From Crambe crambe (lineage: Eukaryota; Porifera; Demospongiae; Poecilosclerida; Crambeidae): 64,000 nucleotides of DNA. Every line of letters starts with the position of its first letter. The first letter of the stretch is position 1. This document shows, one piece after another, positions 60,436 to 64,000 of this stretch. The stretch lies in contig OZ004594.1 in the NCBI GenBank assembly GCA_963924555.1, positions 5,549,563 through 5,613,562 on the forward strand. Reading direction: 5' to 3'. The notes below the pieces were generated by a model. The model searched no databases. It saw only the letters and a list, made by a program, of their open reading frames with translations, and was not told where the DNA came from. The position numbers were made by a program, and so were the translations under genes.

Positions 60436-63400
60436 ATGGAAGTTATGGATACAGATTCTTCTGCTGCTTTGTCAGACATCACACCTAAAGTGTAACTAGT
60501 GTAGATATGAAATAATCTTATTCTATCTTTTCTTTTTATGTCATAGTCTGTGTTGTCAGTGTGGGACACCTATCAAACCTAATCCTGCTAGCACATGTGT
60601 GGCTTGTTTACGTACTCAAGTTGATATTACAGAAGGCTTGCCTAAGCAGTCTTCACTTTCCTTTTGCAAGGGATGTGAAAGGTAAATGGTAAATGCAGCT
60701 ACCAAGAAAAAGAAGGGGAAAAAATGTATAACAACATCATAGTGTACTTGTACCAAGTAGTTTTGTGCATGTTGTATGTGTATTCTTCCTTCCTCTTTTA
60801 CATTTTTTTCACCAGGCAATTTAGCTGTATAGCTAATAATTCCCAGACTTAATGACTAAACTATTGTATAGGTACCTTCTGCCTCCCAGTAACTGGGTGT
60901 CTTGTTCATTGGAGTCGAGGGAACTACTTGGAGTTTGTCTTAAACGTCTGAAGGGTCTCAGTAAAGTTCACTTAATAGATGCTGGTTTTGTGTGGACAGA
61001 ACCACATTCTAAGAGGATCAAGGTTAAACTCACCATCCAAAAAGAGGTGAGATAACGCGCTGTTCTCACACTTATAATTCTGATGAAGGGGGGGAAATGC
61101 TTATCAATGGATCATGAACAAGAGAGCCTTCCCCTCCTAATTTCAATAGCCACACCCATAGTTACTCAACTACCCGTGAGAGCACTATCCCTACTTCATG
61201 GGGAGTGAAGCAGGGATAGGTGTGGTTATTGAAATTAGGAGGGCTCTTATTCATGAACTTTTCCCCCCTGCCATCTCTACTGGTCTGTTTTATGGTGTAT
61301 GTATCAAACATGTCAAGTATTTTTACATGCACATGCAGGCGCTGATATTGCTGGGGATTCAAAATGAGAATGTGGAGTGTATGCTTATTATTAACTAAGC
61401 CAACAGACACTGCTCGCTCGGAATGCACATGCCTATATATTTATAGATGAAAATGTAGACTCAATACTACACTGTATATTACAAATGTTTTGCAACTCAA
61501 TCACGAAAACGTTCATAAAAACGTTGACAGACGCAGAGTGCAGCTGGAGCTGAGTTGATATAGAAATCATTTTCTACTCATTTTTTTTTGTTTTCTTCTT
61601 TTGTAATTAACCAAAGCAGACACCTTTTCTCTTGCACGCTTCTTCCGTACCTGTTTGTCAGCTCCTACACCAGCTTTAATGTAGCTAAGGCTTTATTAGC
61701 AGCTTCCATTACTCCTGCAATGAGTAGTAAGTTCAGATTAGCTAATTCCAATACAGGTTAAGCAGGAACAATGTCACTTCGAACTTTGATTGTATAGGTA
61801 CTGTCATTAGATGTCGCTACACGTGCACTAGATGAGGATGATTCTCCAAGTGACTCACTAGGAACTCACAGAGATGATAGCTATCTGAGCCTTCTTTACT
61901 TCGCTAGCACTCAAAGATTCTCCTTCCATCATAGAAATAACCAAGATCATTAACATGTGCACTAGAACTGGCGGTGTTAAGTAGTAATCCAATGGGGCAA
62001 TCCGTACCATCCTTACTTAGAGAGTACAGAACTCTAGAAAATCCCACAGGCCCTTGTTTTTGAAATACACGTATCTGTGTCTCCCCTTTAGGTGCTAGGT
62101 TCTACTATAATCCAGCAAGTATTTGTAGTGGAGTATATTGTGCACAATCTTATGTGTGATGAGTGCCATCGACGAGAAGCTCAAGATTTTTGGAGAGCTG
62201 TGGTGCAAGTTAGACAAAAGGTTGGAGTAAATTTACCTGTCCTGGTGAAACAACTAGAATGATCCCTTTCTATTACTAGACTTCACATAAGAGGACATTC
62301 ATGTATTTGGAGCAGTCAATCCTTAAATACGAGGCTCATTTGAACACTCTGCGGATAAAAGAGTGTCGTGATGGATTGGATTTCTATTACAGTAGCAAAC
62401 AAGCAGCCCGTAAATTGGTTGATTTTCTTACCAATAAGGTTCCATGCAAGTTGAGTGTCCCTCTGTTGTAGTGTTCATACGTTACTCCTATCTCCTTTCA
62501 CCATGCAGGTTTAAGACATCCCAGGAACTTGTATCTCATGATATTCACAGTAACAAGTTCCAGTACAAGCACACGTTCAGTGTAGAAATAGTTCCCATTT
62601 CTAAAGTAAGTTAATGAAATGCTCTCTATAATACAGTGGTAACTAGTTATGTAATGCTTTGTGTATGTTATAGAATGATCTTGTCTGCTTGCCTTTGAAG
62701 TTGGCCCAGTCACTTGGAAACATAGGCCAGGTAGTGGTGTGTACCCATGTGGCTTCGCTGTTGCAGCTGCTAGATCCAACCACATTGCAAGGTACCTGTC
62801 ATGAAGGTTCCTGCTGGTGTTATACACACTGTATGTGTACACAGTTGCTGAACTATCTAGTGCTGCTTATTGGAAGTCACCATTCAATGCCTTCTCTGAT
62901 GTGCATCAATTGACAGAATTTTTTGTCATACATATTGAAAAGATGGAGTCTGATAGTGCAAAAGAGACAGATAAAGTGAGATTGAATATTGATAGCTGAG
63001 GCTACTACTTGTGGTAACAGGTGAAGGTTCACTTTACCTTGTACATATGCTGGCACACGATACATAAGGGTGTTTTGGCTGATGCATGGATTGTTCCTGT
63101 GGAGGAGCTGGGTCAAACTGACAAACAGCTGCATTGTCGTACTCATTTGGGTCGTATTCTCAAAGATGGGGACACAGCTTGGGGTTTCAATTTTTCCACT
63201 TCAAATTTGAATGACCCCAACATTGACTTAATGAAAACTTCAGCTATCCCTGATGTTGTAAGTCATCATTAATGTGTGGATATAAGAACACAGTGTTAAG
63301 AACGTCCCAATCTTATAGATACTGGTTAAGAAAAGTTATGGTGACAAGCAGAAAAGGCATAAGTTACGGAACTGGAAGTTGAAGCAACTTGATAAGGAAA

Positions 63401-63865
63401 TGGAGGTAGTGGCCAGTCAGGAATATGACAGAGACTATACAGAGTTTTTGAATGATTTGGAGGAAGACAAGCACTTCAGACAGAATGTCAAAATTTATTA
63501 TGGTGAGTCCAGTATAATAGTGGTACCCTTCTAGGTTAGAACAGTCTTCATGATGCTGAGAGATCTGTACTTCTTGAAAAAGGGTATTTTTTTTATTGGG
63601 AGGGGTAGCAGCCAGCACTTGGTCCCCCCTTTCAACCAAGAAATCCTTCAGAAAATAAGGACATGGATGTGAGAGGAAGCATCCTCCTTCTATGTATTTC
63701 TCTGCAATATCAATAGCTTGATGCATTATTGTGCAATCTTTAGATCCAGCAGCAAAAGTCAATAGAGAGCATCTTCCAGACATCCCTCAAATTGGCATAG
63801 AAGAAATGCTTCAGGACATGTCACTACAAGATAAACATGAGACTACTTCATCCCTAGGCAACTAA
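60436..63865 (+). CDS. NMD3: 60S ribosomal export protein NMD3, complete
   Basis: NMD3 is the adapter that joins the pre-60S subunit to the exportin Crm1 and helps carry it out of the nucleus. Exons: 60436-60491, 60547-60681, 60872-61046, 62092-62220, 62280-62449, 62509-62605, 62674-62791, 62845-62975, 63021-63257, 63319-63502, 63744-63865; 1554 nt, 517 residues (human 503). The N-terminus has the zinc-binding CxxC pairs: LCCQCGTPIKPNPASTCVAC and FCKGCERY. Then come HLIDAGFVWTEPHSKRIKVK, LTIQKEV, VHNLMCDECHRREAQDFWRA, HLNTLRIKECRDGLDFYYSS, SHDIHSNKFQYKHTFSVEIV and LKLAQSLGNIGQVVVC. The tail has the acidic EFLNDLEEDK and a leucine-rich IGIEEMLQDMSLQ, which fits the family's export signal. Intron 3 is about 1 kb and holds a hairpin element and another repeat. 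The other introns are 45-190 bases except intron 10 (241). Confidence 0.94.
61113..61256. mobile_element. Hairpin MITE in an NMD3 intron
   Basis: ATGAACAAGAGAGCC, CCCCTCCTAATTTCAATAGC and CACACCCATA on the left pair with TAGGTGTGGTTATTGAAATT and AGGAGGGCTCTTATTCAT on the right, about 40 bases with few mismatches. The opening phrase ATGAACAAGAGAGCC also precedes the MITE at 4229. Confidence 0.75.
61985..62075. repeat. Copy of the 42.2 kb dispersed repeat
   Basis: TAATCCAATGGGGCAATCC and TCCTTACTTAGAGAGTA match 42177-42225 with a few changes. It is truncated by TCTAGAAAATCCCACAGGCC, which resembles the arm of the inverted repeat at 41712-41854. Confidence 0.6.
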
Positions 63866-64000
63866 TTTCAAATTGTGAATTTTATAATGCACAAATTATA
63901 TTTATTCAGAAAACTGGGGCCAATCACAAATATCTACATTCTATGATTAAAGTTTAGTGGTTTTTGTGGGATTACTTGTCCTTCTTCTGCTCTTGAGAAG

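Noticed and set aside
63364-63783. Minus-strand frame of 139 codons at the NMD3 end
   Set aside because: It is antisense to NMD3 exons 10 and 11, whose sense frame matches the family closely.

Overview
This window is eukaryotic and almost certainly from an early-branching animal. Genes have many short introns with GT-AG ends, metazoan gene families are present (heterotrimeric G-alpha, HID1, Integrator subunit 1, a TRAF-like protein, a ZU5/death-domain protein), and the DNA is AT-rich and full of small repeats, MITE-like hairpins and transposon relics. A demosponge such as Amphimedon is my best guess; that is an inference from gene content and texture, not a database match. I reconstructed exons by hand from splice sites, reading phase and similarity to remembered families. 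Five multi-exon models close with a total length divisible by three and a stop codon or natural end.

Layout. At 2.1-2.5 kb is the first coding exon of a G-alpha subunit on the minus strand; the rest lies outside the window. At 2.6-9.8 kb there is no intact gene: homopolymer runs, a MITE, a SINE-like element, a 1.5 kb CT-rich repeat array and a decayed Helitron. At 9.86-14.82 kb (+) is a secreted-type protein of about seven Calx-beta domains, a Cys/Trp-rich module and a C-terminal von Willebrand A-like domain; its 5' end was not found. At 16.04-19.64 kb (+) is an intronless 1198-residue beta-helix protein with about ten membrane segments, followed by a broken tandem copy of its 3' end.

At 20.77-27.51 kb (-) is a complete 19-exon HID1 gene, divergent from an RSL1D1-like ribosome-biogenesis gene (27.66-29.40 kb, +). 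INTS1 follows (29.63-48.64 kb, +, 26 exons, 2110 residues). One 6.6 kb INTS1 intron holds two different tyrosine-recombinase elements, a DIRS-like retrotransposon and a Crypton-like transposon, both minus strand and decayed. A single-exon TRAF-like gene (48.92-49.71 kb, +) meets tail to tail an 18-exon minus-strand gene (50.20-60.32 kb) encoding Kelch repeats, ZU5, a UPA-like region and a death domain, the most unusual protein here. That gene is divergent from a complete NMD3 gene (60.44-63.87 kb, +).

Two genes for 60S subunit maturation or export (RSL1D1-like and NMD3) each share a 110-150 bp divergent promoter with an unrelated gene, and both promoters carry a CACGTG E-box. The TRAF-like and death-domain genes are plausible signalling neighbours, but nothing in the sequence proves they work together.
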